A DNA stretch of 34,996 bases, taken from assembly GCA_947486375.1 (NCBI GenBank), contig CANKTP010000015.1:1-34996 (forward strand), in the 5' to 3' direction. Positions 6,192 through 15,381 of this stretch are shown here, piece by piece. A program made the position numbers and the translations under genes. Source of the DNA: Candidatus Hydrogenedentota bacterium. GTDB lineage: Bacteria; Hydrogenedentota; Hydrogenedentia; Hydrogenedentales; GCA-2746185. Under the pieces are notes generated by a model. That model ran no database searches and was not told the origin of the DNA. It worked only from the letters and a program-made list of their open reading frames with translations. Numbering within the stretch: position 1 is the first letter of the stretch; the number at the start of each line of letters is the position of its first letter.

Positions 6192-7616
6192 TCAGTCCCC
6201 GTTGGCAACGAGGACGAACAGCGCCGTGGCCCCGCGCAACACCACGGCCGGGCGCGACGCCGAGGCGAGCACTTCCGTGGCGCGAATCGTTTGGCGAAAT
6301 GGGCGGCGAAACGATGGTTCGTTGGAGAACCCTTCCCGGTAGAGCCAGATAGAGAACGAGCCGGGGGAATTGGACAGCCCGAGATCGCACCCGCCGTCGC
6401 CGTCGAAGTCCGCAAGGGTCAGGTTTCGCATCGGGGCCCCGTTCTCCAGTTCCACAAACCACGACAGGGGTACGCCCGTCCTAACCAGGGAAATTGGCCT
6501 TGCGGCGTAAATACCCTGGGCCGGATCGAAAAGATGCACGGACAACAGCACCGGCCACGAGCCCTCCTGCACCGCGCGCGTGATCCCCTCGATGGAGGCA
6601 CCCGGCGTTGGGGTGTTCCACAGGAGCAAATCCGAGTAGCCATCGCGGTTAAAATCGGGGAGGGTCTCGCGCGGCGCGACGAGGACCCCCGGATACAGCC
6701 GCGCCGGCGACAGACTGAAGGCGCGATCCGGCGTTGGCGGGCCGCCCGTGCCGAGGCGGCGAATCGAAATCGACGTGCCGCGGTAATCCGGCGGCGCGAG
6801 CGCAAAATGGACGCGCTCGAAAGGCCCCCCCCCGGTCCCCGTTCGCAACGAAAACCACGGCCAGGATTCCGGGGGCCGGCTACCGGCCTCGCGCAGAAGT
6901 CCCGGCGACCCGGTGCGCCCCGATAGCGGCGGTGCGGGTGTGGCGGGACCGAGCAACTCGGGTAGTTCGGGCGTGGCGTCCGGCGACGCGTTGATGACCC
7001 ATTCGATACTGCTACCCGGGGAACCGGCCTGCGCTGACGCCACCGTGCGGGCCGCAAACGGCGCCGCGAACAGGAATTGGGGCGGCGCTTGGGACTCCGC
7101 CGGAAAGTCGGCCAATATCTCTCCCGCTGGCGAGCGTATCTGCATGCCGCCCTCGAGGGGTATTGCGATCGCGGCCTTGCCCTCCCACGGGATGGCCATT
7201 ACCGAGGGATAGGGGGAAGGGCCGGATATCATCGATGCCGCCTCGAACAAGACCCGCGGGTCCGCAGGCGCCCCCGCCCCCGCCGTCACAACGTCGAATC
7301 GCAACACCCGGCCGTGCTCGATGGCGAGAATCTCGGCCCGTCCATCCGCATCGATATCGGCCACGTCGACTGCGGACGCGCCGGGCGGAAGATTGAGGCC
7401 AAATGACGGTTCCGCGCCAATGCCGGAATAAAACGACAAGAACGATCCATCGAGCACCGCCAGGCACGGCGGCCCGCCCTCGGCCAGTTGCGCCATGAAC
7501 ACATGCGCCCCGGGCTGGCGGATGGCGATCTCGGAAACCGTGAATCCGGGGGCGGCCCGGCCCGGCGCCGCGAGCGGCCCAAGAGCCAGGGAGAGCGCGA
7601 AGAGACGCGCGATCAC
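6192..7616 (-). CDS. Exported FG-GAP/VCBS-repeat protein, operon gene 4 (474 aa)
   Basis: The protein begins with a signal-like peptide (IARLFALSLALGPLAAPGRAA). It carries calcium-loop motifs of the FG-GAP/VCBS type, DIDADGRAEI, DFNRDGYSDL and DFDGDGGCDL, spread across its length, which indicates an integrin-alpha-like beta-propeller. The GTG start at 7616 is chosen because it overlaps the upstream gene's TGA by 4 nt (GTGA), has GAGGGG upstream and places the signal peptide at the N-terminus. It ends only 20 nt from the convergent BON gene and no terminator is visible. The neighbouring gene is of the same family and the two are coupled to an ABC-2 transporter. What the propellers bind cannot be seen. 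Confidence 0.78.
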   Translation of the reverse strand: MIARLFALSLALGPLAAPGRAAPGFTVSEIAIRQPGAHVFMAQLAEGGPPCLAVLDGSFLSFYSGIGAEPSFGLNLPPGASAVDVADIDADGRAEILAIEHGRVLRFDVVTAGAGAPADPRVLFEAASMISGPSPYPSVMAIPWEGKAAIAIPLEGGMQIRSPAGEILADFPAESQAPPQFLFAAPFAARTVASAQAGSPGSSIEWVINASPDATPELPELLGPATPAPPLSGRTGSPGLLREAGSRPPESWPWFSLRTGTGGGPFERVHFALAPPDYRGTSISIRRLGTGGPPTPDRAFSLSPARLYPGVLVAPRETLPDFNRDGYSDLLLWNTPTPGASIEGITRAVQEGSWPVLLSVHLFDPAQGIYAARPISLVRTGVPLSWFVELENGAPMRNLTLADFDGDGGCDLGLSNSPGSFSIWLYREGFSNEPSFRRPFRQTIRATEVLASASRPAVVLRGATALFVLVANGD

Positions 7617-9088
7617 CGTCCGCCCCTCGCAAAGTACACGCGGGTCGATTCCTCGGATTCCGGGACCTCGGACTTCCATGCGATGACGATGTCGGAATAT
7701 CCATCGCCGTTCACATCGGCGACGGTATGCCTCGCGCCGGGAGGGAGCGGGATCTCCGCCCCGGGTTCCCCGGAAAATGCGCCGCCTCGATTGAGAAATA
7801 CGGTCAGCCGGTCGCTCCGATCCTGCACGAGCAAGTCCGCGAGACCGCCGCCGTCGAAATCCCCCGAGACATCGATCATGCCGCCCGAACGGTATTGCTC
7901 GAATTGACTTCCGCCTCGAATGGCCGGGCGTCCCAAGTCGATGCGCACGAGGTGGCGTATCGACGGCATCCGGCTAAAAATCCCCGCCTCGTCCTGGTAA
8001 TGGACCCGAATCTCGTGGTCGATAGTCCGTTGTGTCGCGAAGCGGTTTACCGCCTCGCGCACGCCGCCATCGAACAGTTTCATGTGTTCGGCGATGGCGT
8101 CGACGCGGCCGTCGCCATTGACATCGAAAAAGGAACATCGCGGGCGAAACGATTGCGTGCGGATCGACTGCATCGATTCGCCCCGGTTGGTGGACGCGAC
8201 CGTGCGGAAAATCGGGGTGGGCAGGGGCGTGGCATCCGAGTAGTTCCAGTCTCCCCCGGCGAAATCCACGGAACCGTCCTCGTTCAAACGTACTGGCGCG
8301 ACGAACTCGGGCATGGGGCCGGTCGTGAATTGGTCCAGGATTCCGGGCTGTTCGCCGGGAAGGACGGCGGCGAGGTTGTGGCGAGTTATCGTATACAGGA
8401 TCTGATCCGCCGGGATTTCTTGGCGTTGCAAGACCGTCAATTGCCCGCCTTCGACAAGTATCCGGCAATTCATCTGCCGCACGGGAAAACCGGGCCGCCG
8501 CGCCCCCGGGGGCCACAAGACGCCAAGCGTGACGGGGAGCGTTTGCGCCGCCGGATATACGCGAAGGACAGAGTCCAACGCGTATAGCCCGCCGTTCTTG
8601 CGGTATAGGTACACGCCGCCGGGGCCCGGCACGAGAATCTCGGGGATCGAGTCGGAATCGATGTCGTGGAGAAATCGTTCGATGGACGGGGCATGGCCTG
8701 GCTCCGCCGCTGCCGCGCGTTCCGCGGCATCGGGCCATTCGATGGGCTGGGCTAGGACGTTGCGCCATGCTCCCCCCTCGAGCGCGTACGCCTCGAGCGA
8801 ACCGGGCAACCTGGCCATGATGCCTTCGGGTTGGGTATCGTAGTTCGGGCACTCCCCGGCGCGGGGAAGCGCGACGCGGTGCGTCCGGGGGTAGGTCCCC
8901 GCGCGTTGCAACCACACTTCGGCCGGGAGCATCAAGTCCATCGCCCCGTCGCCGTCCAGGTCCGCCTGGATAGCGTGCAGCGCGGCCCGCCCCGTCAAGG
9001 GGTCCGTGCTGCCCGCCGTGAGTCCGGTGAGGTCCTCGCCGGAAAAGCGAAGCGCCCCGAACAGGGACACGAGCGCCGCCGCGATCAC
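7613..9088 (-). CDS. FG-GAP/VCBS-repeat protein, operon gene 3 (491 aa)
   Basis: Five calcium-loop motifs are recognisable: DLDGDGAMDL, DIDSDSIPEI, DVNGDGRVDA, DFDGGGLADL and DVNGDGYSDI. They are spread over the full length as in a seven-bladed integrin-alpha-type propeller. The N-terminus (IAAALVSLFGALRF) is short and hydrophobic and could be an export signal, but it lacks the usual basic residues. The GTG start at 9088 overlaps the TGA of the permease gene by 4 nt, and homology to VCBS proteins begins only after it, so longer upstream frames are not part of the gene. It is translationally coupled to both neighbours. It is probably exported and cell-surface or periplasmic (inference). Confidence 0.75.
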   Translation of the reverse strand: MIAAALVSLFGALRFSGEDLTGLTAGSTDPLTGRAALHAIQADLDGDGAMDLMLPAEVWLQRAGTYPRTHRVALPRAGECPNYDTQPEGIMARLPGSLEAYALEGGAWRNVLAQPIEWPDAAERAAAAEPGHAPSIERFLHDIDSDSIPEILVPGPGGVYLYRKNGGLYALDSVLRVYPAAQTLPVTLGVLWPPGARRPGFPVRQMNCRILVEGGQLTVLQRQEIPADQILYTITRHNLAAVLPGEQPGILDQFTTGPMPEFVAPVRLNEDGSVDFAGGDWNYSDATPLPTPIFRTVASTNRGESMQSIRTQSFRPRCSFFDVNGDGRVDAIAEHMKLFDGGVREAVNRFATQRTIDHEIRVHYQDEAGIFSRMPSIRHLVRIDLGRPAIRGGSQFEQYRSGGMIDVSGDFDGGGLADLLVQDRSDRLTVFLNRGGAFSGEPGAEIPLPPGARHTVADVNGDGYSDIVIAWKSEVPESEESTRVYFARGGR

Positions 9089-9876
9089 GCGGACAAGTCC
9101 TTTCTCGAAAGGACCATCACGGCGCCGGCAAGGAACAGGGTCATGGAAACAATGGAGACGCCGATACCGTACAGGGCGGTCCGCGAAAACTCGCTCTCGA
9201 TTCCCATGCACCGCTCGGAAAAGGGCTGCCACGACGAATCCAGGTACGAGGAAAACACATAGGGGGCGATACCCAGCGGGTATTTGACCGCGTCCACCAG
9301 GATCCACGTCCCGATCGCCACGATGACCGCCGAGGCGGGATTGCGGATGCAGGTCGAGACGAATACGGCATACGCGACTGCCGCGAACTGGGGCGGGAGA
9401 TTCAGTCCGGTGGCGATCAGGAACGCGACCCGCATGTCGCGGTCCGTATAGAGGACGTCCCCTCCGAACCGGACGCCGGTCAAATCCCCGAGGACCCACG
9501 CCGCGGTCCATGCGGACGATGCCGCGAGGGCGGTGATGAGGGCGGCGTAGCTGAATCCCGCGAGGGACTTCGCGAGAATGAACTCGCCGCGGCGAAGGGG
9601 GCGGACCAGGACCAGGCGAATGGTGCCGGACGAAAGTTCGCCCGAGACCGACGCGGCGCTGTGGGAGAGGATGAGGAGGATGCCCAGGACATTGATCGCC
9701 GACGGCACCGCGTAGGCGATAAAGTCGTAATCGCTTTTCTCGTCGCGGACGACCGGATGCACAAAGAGGGCGCCCGCCATCAGGAGGAGCAAGAGCGCCG
9801 GGCCCACGAAGGTCGCCCGCGACCGAAGCGCCTTGATAAGCTCGATGCGGTAGGCGTTGAGGACGCGCGGCATCAT
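9085..9876 (-). CDS. ABC-2 type transporter permease (263 aa)
   Basis: Six hydrophobic segments can be counted, roughly at residues 18-40, 55-80, 102-128, 150-175, 180-207 and 238-260. This is the size and topology of single-copy ABC-2 permeases (NosY/YhaP-like). A charged loop (VRPLRRGEFILAKSL) after the second segment is the typical ABC-2 coupling region. ATG 9876 overlaps the TGA of the ATPase gene (ATGA), which fixes the start; a second ATG follows directly. With the ATPase it would form a homodimeric-permease exporter or lipid/protein-extruding machine in the inner membrane. The substrate is unknown. Confidence 0.85.
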   Translation of the reverse strand: MMPRVLNAYRIELIKALRSRATFVGPALLLLLMAGALFVHPVVRDEKSDYDFIAYAVPSAINVLGILLILSHSAASVSGELSSGTIRLVLVRPLRRGEFILAKSLAGFSYAALITALAASSAWTAAWVLGDLTGVRFGGDVLYTDRDMRVAFLIATGLNLPPQFAAVAYAVFVSTCIRNPASAVIVAIGTWILVDAVKYPLGIAPYVFSSYLDSSWQPFSERCMGIESEFSRTALYGIGVSIVSMTLFLAGAVMVLSRKDLSA

Positions 9877-10772
9877 GAATTGAGCGCCTTGAGGAAATAC
9901 TCTTGCAAGGTGCGGCGCCGGGGAATGACCCCCGTGATCTTGTATCCCTGGCCGACGAGGAATGCCGTCAATTGATGGGACGTCGCGTCGGCAAGCCGGA
10001 CCAGGAGGCGGCCGGGCTTGGCCTCGACCGACTCGACCCACGGCTGTTCGCGCAGCCGGCGCGCGGCGGCCTCGGGAACGTCGATCAGGACTTCCACGTT
10101 CGACGGATCGTACGAGATCAGCACGTCCGTCCGGGTGCAACTGACCAGGCGCCCCTTGTTGATGATGGCCACCCGATCGCAAAGGGACTCCACCTCGTGC
10201 ATCATGTGGCTCGATATGACAATGGTGACGCCCGCCTCGTCGGCCAGCCGGCGCAAGAGCTTCAGTATCTCGTGGGTGTGCTCGACATCAAGGCCATTGG
10301 TCGGCTCGTCCAAGATCAGCAGTTCCGGTTCCGCGAGGAAGGCCTGCGCCAGGCCGAGGCGCTGGCGCATCCCCTGCGAGAGTTCGGAAACCCGGTTGTG
10401 CTTGACGTGAAGCAGGCCGACGAAATCCAGCGCGCGATCGATGGTCACTTGCTTGCCGGAGAGAAGGCTAAACAGCAGGAGGTTCCTCGCGACCGTGAGG
10501 TGTTCGTAGAACGCGGGGCGCTCGACCAACACGCCGACCCTGGGCATGATGTCGACGAACCTTCGCTGGAGGTCCCTCCCGAAGATCGTGACCCGGCCCG
10601 AGCTGGGCCGCACGAGCCCGGTGAGCATGTATAGCGTCGTGCTTTTGCCCGCCCCGTTCGGCCCCAGGAGCCCGAACACCTCGCCCGAATTGATCTCGAG
10701 CGACAACGAATCCACGGCCGTCACCGCGCCGTAGCGTTTCGTCAATTGTGACAGTTGGATGCACGCCGCCAT
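9873..10772 (-). CDS. ABC transporter ATP-binding protein (299 aa)
   Basis: All ABC ATPase motifs are present in order: Walker A GPNGAGKST near residue 38, Q-loop region, signature LSQGMRQR near 133, Walker B LLILDEP near 153, D-loop GLD and H-loop SSHMMHEVE near 189. The ~80-residue C-terminal extension, ending RRRTLQEYFLKAL, is characteristic of the ABC-2 partner subfamily (CcmA/NatA/drug-type). It is the first gene of a four-gene operon and its stop overlaps the permease start. The start at 10772 fits the family N-terminus (IQLSQLTKRYG). The upstream 71 nt separate it from recJ and may contain its promoter, but no convincing box was found. Confidence 0.92.
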   Translation of the reverse strand: MAACIQLSQLTKRYGAVTAVDSLSLEINSGEVFGLLGPNGAGKSTTLYMLTGLVRPSSGRVTIFGRDLQRRFVDIMPRVGVLVERPAFYEHLTVARNLLLFSLLSGKQVTIDRALDFVGLLHVKHNRVSELSQGMRQRLGLAQAFLAEPELLILDEPTNGLDVEHTHEILKLLRRLADEAGVTIVISSHMMHEVESLCDRVAIINKGRLVSCTRTDVLISYDPSNVEVLIDVPEAAARRLREQPWVESVEAKPGRLLVRLADATSHQLTAFLVGQGYKITGVIPRRRTLQEYFLKALNS

Positions 10773-10843
10773 GGACGGATCGTAACACGATTACGCGGCG
10801 ATCGGCAGTTGGCCGGGGATGAATAGCGCCGTCAACAAACGAG

Positions 10844-12547
10844 CTACACGCCGTCCGCGGGCCGGACCGACTTCAAATTAAGCTGGATCGACGTTTCCCC
10901 CTGCCACGTGTTGAATTTCGGGGAGAAGGCCAGGTCGATACGGGACGGGAAATCGGCGACGTTCACCGTGTCCGCGAGATGGAACCCGATCGCGGTAAAG
11001 ACGCGGCCGTTCTCGCGCACCGAAAAGCGCAGGTGACCGCCGCGCAGCTCGCGGACGGAGTAGGGGACGACCTCGGCGCCGTGAGTGCTCAACACGGGAG
11101 CGGGGTTGGCCTGGCCGAAGGGTTCGAGCCGGTCGAGGGCCCCGAGCAGTTTGCCGTCGATCTCGGACAGGGACACTGTCGCGTCGATCCGCAGGTCGCG
11201 GGTGCGTTCGCCCGGCCCCATCGCGCGGCGCGCCTCCGCCTCGAAGCGTTCGGTGAACTCGGGGATGTTGGCCTCGACGATGGTCATGCCGGCCGCGGCG
11301 CGATGGCCGCCGAACCGGACGAGCAAATCCTTGCACGAGGCCAGCCCCGCGGCGAGGTCGAAGTCCGGCGCGCTGCGGGCCGAGGCGCGGCCCACGCCCT
11401 CGTCGTTGATGGCGATCATGACCACGGGCCGGCATAGCGCATGTTGAATCTTGGCGGCGACGATGCCGATGACGCCCTGGTGCCAGCCGCGACGGGCAAT
11501 CACGATGCTGCGTTGCTCGCCCGAGAAATTCGCCTGGAGGACCTCGAGCGCCTCGCCGTAAATCTGCTGCTCGACCAGGCGGCGCCGCTCGTTGGCCTCG
11601 TTCAAGAACTCGGCAAGCGATTGTGCGCGCCGGGCATCCCCGGTAAGCAGCAACTCGAGTCCCGCCCTCCCGTCGCCCATGCGTCCCCCGGCGTTGATGC
11701 GGGGCCCCAATTGGAACGCGATACTCTCGGCCCGGATGTCCTCGAGCACGAGGCCCGAGACCTTCGCGAGCGCCGCGATTCCCAGGACCTTGGACTGCGC
11801 AAGCTCGGCCAGCCCAAGCGCGGCCAAGATTCTATTTTCCGCCACCAGCGGGACGATGTCCGCGACGATGCCGAGGGCGGCGAGGCCCAAGTCCTCGTGA
11901 TCGCCCGTGAGGGCGCACGCCAGCTTGAAGGCGACGGCGGAGCCGGAGGCCATCGCAAATGGACTGGACGGATCGTCCCGCTTGGGATTGAGCACGGCGC
12001 AGGCGGGAGGCAAGTCTTCATCGATGGTGTGATGGTCGGTGACAATCAGGTCCAGGCCGATCCGCTTTGCGGTCTCGGCGGCCTCGTGTGCCTTGATGCC
12101 GTTGTCCACCGTGACCAGTACGCTCACGCCGTCGGCCTTGGCCTCCTCGACTTGATGGGGATTCAGGCCGTATCCGTCCGCCAACCGGTCGGGCATCCCC
12201 CACGAAACCGTCTCGACGCCAAATCGTCCCAAGGCGCGCGCGAACAGGGCGGTCCCGGAGATTCCGTCGACGTCATAGTCGCCGAAAATCCGGACATGCT
12301 CGCCCCGGGCCTTGGCGTGGCGCAGGCGGTCCGTGGCGGCGTCCATGCCGTTCATCGCGAAGGGATCGCTAAGGGATTCGAGCGAGGGATTGAGGAATGC
12401 GCCCGCGGCCGCGGGGGTTTGGATGCCTCTCGAAACCATCAGGTGCGCGACGATCCGCGGGACGCCGAGCGCGCCGGCGAGAGAGGAGACCACGGCCCTG
12501 TCGGTTTCTGAGTAGACCCAGCGTGTCGCCGGCTTGGGCAGGCTCAT
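10844..12547 (-). CDS. recJ: Single-stranded-DNA-specific exonuclease RecJ
   Basis: RecJ is a 5'-3' single-strand exonuclease of recombination and mismatch repair. The DHH-superfamily motifs are all visible: FGDYDVDGISGT (88-99), VTVDNG (145-150), TDHHTIDED (170-178), a DHHA1-type segment with GRASARS and FGGHRAAAGM, and the C-terminal OB-like domain. At 567 residues it matches the usual length. ATG 12547 overlaps the TGA of cmk (ATGA), so the two genes are translationally coupled. No lesion is evident. Confidence 0.95.
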   Translation of the reverse strand: MSLPKPATRWVYSETDRAVVSSLAGALGVPRIVAHLMVSRGIQTPAAAGAFLNPSLESLSDPFAMNGMDAATDRLRHAKARGEHVRIFGDYDVDGISGTALFARALGRFGVETVSWGMPDRLADGYGLNPHQVEEAKADGVSVLVTVDNGIKAHEAAETAKRIGLDLIVTDHHTIDEDLPPACAVLNPKRDDPSSPFAMASGSAVAFKLACALTGDHEDLGLAALGIVADIVPLVAENRILAALGLAELAQSKVLGIAALAKVSGLVLEDIRAESIAFQLGPRINAGGRMGDGRAGLELLLTGDARRAQSLAEFLNEANERRRLVEQQIYGEALEVLQANFSGEQRSIVIARRGWHQGVIGIVAAKIQHALCRPVVMIAINDEGVGRASARSAPDFDLAAGLASCKDLLVRFGGHRAAAGMTIVEANIPEFTERFEAEARRAMGPGERTRDLRIDATVSLSEIDGKLLGALDRLEPFGQANPAPVLSTHGAEVVPYSVRELRGGHLRFSVRENGRVFTAIGFHLADTVNVADFPSRIDLAFSPKFNTWQGETSIQLNLKSVRPADGV

Positions 12548-13218
12548 ATCCGTTCCCGCGCTAGCGACACAATCGCCGCGGTGACTTCGTCGAGGGACAT
12601 GCCGGTCGTGTCGATGATCATGGCGTCATCCGCCGGGCGGAGCGGGGAAGCGGCGCGCGAGCGGTCGTTCTCGTCGCGCAGGCGGATGTCCTCGCGCAGC
12701 CGCTCGAGGTCGACATCGGCACCGTGGCCCGTCGATTCCGCCGCGCGGCGGCGGGTGCGCGAATCCAGGGAGGCGTCGAGAAAGATTTTGCACTTGGCGC
12801 CGGGAAACACCACGGTGCCCATGTCGCGCCCCTCGGCGACCGTCGGGCGCAACGCTCCCAGCTCGCGCTGCATCGCCACCAAGTGTTCGCGCAACCGCGG
12901 AATGCCGTCCAGGCAACGGATATTGCCCGTGACTTCCGGGGTGCGGATGCGATTCGTAACGTCCTCGCCGTCGAGCACGATGCGCGGCGCGGCGTCATCG
13001 CCGAGGACTTGGTACTGCATCGACGATGTCGAGGCGACCAGGCGCTCGGGGTCATCCAAGGGGACGCCGTGCTTCATCGCGCGCCAGGTTGCCGCGCGAT
13101 ACATGGCGCCGGTATCGAGAAACGCCATCCCGAGTTCCCGCGCCACACGCCGGGCAACCGTGCTCTTCCCCGCGCCGGCAGGCCCGTCGATCGCGACGAT
13201 CTCGGTGAGTGTGTTCAA
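12544..13218 (-). CDS. cmk: Cytidylate kinase
   Basis: CMP/dCMP kinase of pyrimidine nucleotide recycling. Near the N-terminus, IVAIDGPAGAGKST is the P-loop; FLDTGAMYRA and the CMP-binding region (GRDMGTVVFPGAKCKIFLDAS) with the RRRAAE lid follow. The family usually starts a few residues before the P-loop, so TTG 13218 (GGAG 9 nt upstream, product 224 aa, N-terminus NTLTEIVAIDG) is preferred. ATG 13269 in the same frame would add 17 residues and lies just 9 nt after the stop of the preceding gene, so it remains possible. The gene's 3' end overlaps recJ by 4 nt. Confidence 0.92.
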   Translation of the reverse strand: MNTLTEIVAIDGPAGAGKSTVARRVARELGMAFLDTGAMYRAATWRAMKHGVPLDDPERLVASTSSMQYQVLGDDAAPRIVLDGEDVTNRIRTPEVTGNIRCLDGIPRLREHLVAMQRELGALRPTVAEGRDMGTVVFPGAKCKIFLDASLDSRTRRRAAESTGHGADVDLERLREDIRLRDENDRSRAASPLRPADDAMIIDTTGMSLDEVTAAIVSLARERI

Positions 13219-13277
13219 TGGGCCGTACTCCAGGGAACTCCAACGATTTGGCACCGCAGCGGCCGCCATGGCACCGC

Positions 13278-15299
13278 CTAGCCGCCGGTTCCGGAAGATC
13301 CGGAAGGCCGGATGCCCTCGACGGTGCGATGGTACTCGAGGACCCCGCCTTCCGAGTCCACGGTGACGATCCGGTTGGAGGTCGTTTCGGTGCCCTCGAT
13401 GAGGTATCGGTCGGTGCAAATCCGAATCCCGGGCTCGAATTGGCCCACGGCGGTGGGGACGTGGTCTGGAATGTCCCCGGACAAGGTGAGGACCATGTTG
13501 TACTCGGAAAGTAGCCTCTCGGCGTCCTTGTGAATTTCCTTGTTCAGGCCCTCGACGGTTTCCCCGTACGATTTGATCCGGCCCCGGCGGCCCTTGATCG
13601 AGCGAAGCATCATCCGCGTAAACACCGAACCCGCCCTTTCGTGAAGGGGATCGTCTGCGGGCCTGCTCTTTGCCGCGGTCAACAAGCGCAGCAGGAATTC
13701 CACCTTCGAGGCCTTTTTTCCGTCAGGAGTGCCTCCCTCGACCTTGGCAAGCAGCGACTGGAGCCCTTCTTCCTTTTGTCTCACGGCGGCGGCGATCGCG
13801 TCGCGCTCCCGCGCCCATCCCTCGCGCTTCGCGCCCAGCCGATCGATGACGGAGCCCGGCAGGATACCCCGGCGGGTGGGGGAGGACAGCTCGGCCCCGA
13901 TGGCCAATAGATCGTCGCGCTCGGTGCTCAAGTCGCTGTCCATCGCGCCATCCTGCTCGGCAGCGCGCAAGTTGTCCTCGATATCGGAAAGGACACCGTC
14001 GGCCCCCTGGGGTTCCGCCGCCCCCGGTTGCCGAGCGGCCTGGTTGAGCTGGTCCTCCGCGGATGCGCTCAGGGCGTCGATGCTGGCGATGACCCGGTTA
14101 AGAAACGCCAGTCGGCGTTGCGAGGCGTTCATGTCCTCGACGTGCTTCCGCAATCCGTCTCCCCCGAGGAGATACATCGACGCGCTCGACGCGAAATGCT
14201 CGCATTCGCCGTCCGCAAGCGCCCGGAGCGCCACGATATTGTCGATGCGTTGTTTCTTCCGCTGGGCTCGCGCGAATAGCCGGCCTATCTCGGGGTCGAG
14301 CATCTCGCCGTAATCTTCCGGCGTGACGTGCCAGGGCATCACGATGCGCAGGGGACGGTGGTCGGAATTGCGAAATAGGCGCGCGCTCAGCATATGCGAC
14401 ACCACGATCGTCCCGCCCCAGGCGTCGCGCGCCACCCTCATCTCGGGCGACGCGTACGTACCCATCACCGCGTTCTCGGCGACATGGATCGAGGCCCCCG
14501 CGAACACCATCCGCGGGCTCTCCGTGTTGCGGCAGTACACGCTTCCCTTTTTCGCGACCACGTAGGCCTTGTTGATGATGTTGCGGCAGCGAATGGTCGA
14601 CTCGGGAGAAATCACGATGCCCGCGATATTGCCGCGCACCTCGCAGGGCCCCGAGGCCGCTACCCGTCCCAGCACGTATCCGTTTACCCAGCACGCCCCG
14701 TTCTCGATGACCAGCATGCATTCGTCCGGGACCTGGTCGATGACGCGCACGTCTCCCGAGACCGACAGTATCGGCCCACGGCCGGGCAGCGCCACGCCGG
14801 CGAACGACTTGATCTGCCGGGCGCTCGCCCGCTCGATGTCCTTGGACGAAATTATCCTGGGTAGCCCATCGAGCGCCCGCAAGCCGGGGACAGGTTTGAG
14901 GGCGCCGCGCCGCGCGTCGATTGATCCCGCATGCCTCGCAAGGAGCTCTCCGCCCCGGCCGCGATCCTTGGCCGCGCGTCGCGACACAATTTCGTATGCC
15001 GCGGAAAGGACATCGAGTTGGCTGCGGTTCAGCTTGTCCAGCGTCCCGTTATCGAGAAAGTCCATGAGGCGGCGCAGGTAGGGCTGCTGTCGGCGGGCCT
15101 CCGTCACAGGGGCGACCGCCGGCGCCGCCGTGGTCCAATGGCCCACTTTTTCCATGAGCGACGGATACGGGGCGTGTTGGGCCGGATCGTCGGCATACGA
15201 TTCGTGCCACGCCGCGCACAGCGCCATGTCCTCGAGACCGAGTTCCCCGATCATGGACTGATCGGCGGAATTCACATAATCTAAAAGGCTGGTCAACAT
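13278..15299 (-). CDS. Large DUF342/FapA-like protein (673 aa)
   Basis: Residues about 165-300 have the short repeating strands with Gly/Asn/Val periodicity typical of FapA (DUF342) right-handed beta-helices, for example WVNGYVLGRV, EVRGNIAGIVISPESTI and INKAYVVAKKGSVY. Ahead of this is a helical ~150-residue domain of no recognised family. Behind it, residues ~330-600 are charged and helical, probably coiled-coil. DUF342 proteins are polymer-forming or envelope-associated in other bacteria, and FapA of Vibrio acts in cell-surface processes, but the role here is unknown. ATG 15299 is preferred over TTG 15323 although neither has a strong ribosome binding site. The gene lies 59 nt upstream of cmk and 82 nt downstream of mtnA. 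Confidence 0.6.
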   Translation of the reverse strand: MLTSLLDYVNSADQSMIGELGLEDMALCAAWHESYADDPAQHAPYPSLMEKVGHWTTAAPAVAPVTEARRQQPYLRRLMDFLDNGTLDKLNRSQLDVLSAAYEIVSRRAAKDRGRGGELLARHAGSIDARRGALKPVPGLRALDGLPRIISSKDIERASARQIKSFAGVALPGRGPILSVSGDVRVIDQVPDECMLVIENGACWVNGYVLGRVAASGPCEVRGNIAGIVISPESTIRCRNIINKAYVVAKKGSVYCRNTESPRMVFAGASIHVAENAVMGTYASPEMRVARDAWGGTIVVSHMLSARLFRNSDHRPLRIVMPWHVTPEDYGEMLDPEIGRLFARAQRKKQRIDNIVALRALADGECEHFASSASMYLLGGDGLRKHVEDMNASQRRLAFLNRVIASIDALSASAEDQLNQAARQPGAAEPQGADGVLSDIEDNLRAAEQDGAMDSDLSTERDDLLAIGAELSSPTRRGILPGSVIDRLGAKREGWARERDAIAAAVRQKEEGLQSLLAKVEGGTPDGKKASKVEFLLRLLTAAKSRPADDPLHERAGSVFTRMMLRSIKGRRGRIKSYGETVEGLNKEIHKDAERLLSEYNMVLTLSGDIPDHVPTAVGQFEPGIRICTDRYLIEGTETTSNRIVTVDSEGGVLEYHRTVEGIRPSGSSGTGG

Positions 15300-15381
15300 C
15301 CAGTGCCGTGCCCCAATCCCCAAGGTGCCACTCGCCCGCGCAGCTTACCCCTTTGGGCCACGCCGGCGAGACGCGCGTATA

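Noticed and set aside
10773-10843. Gap upstream of the ABC operon examined for a promoter
   Set aside because: TTGACG and TTACGAT occur on the minus strand but at unsuitable spacing, so no promoter is claimed.
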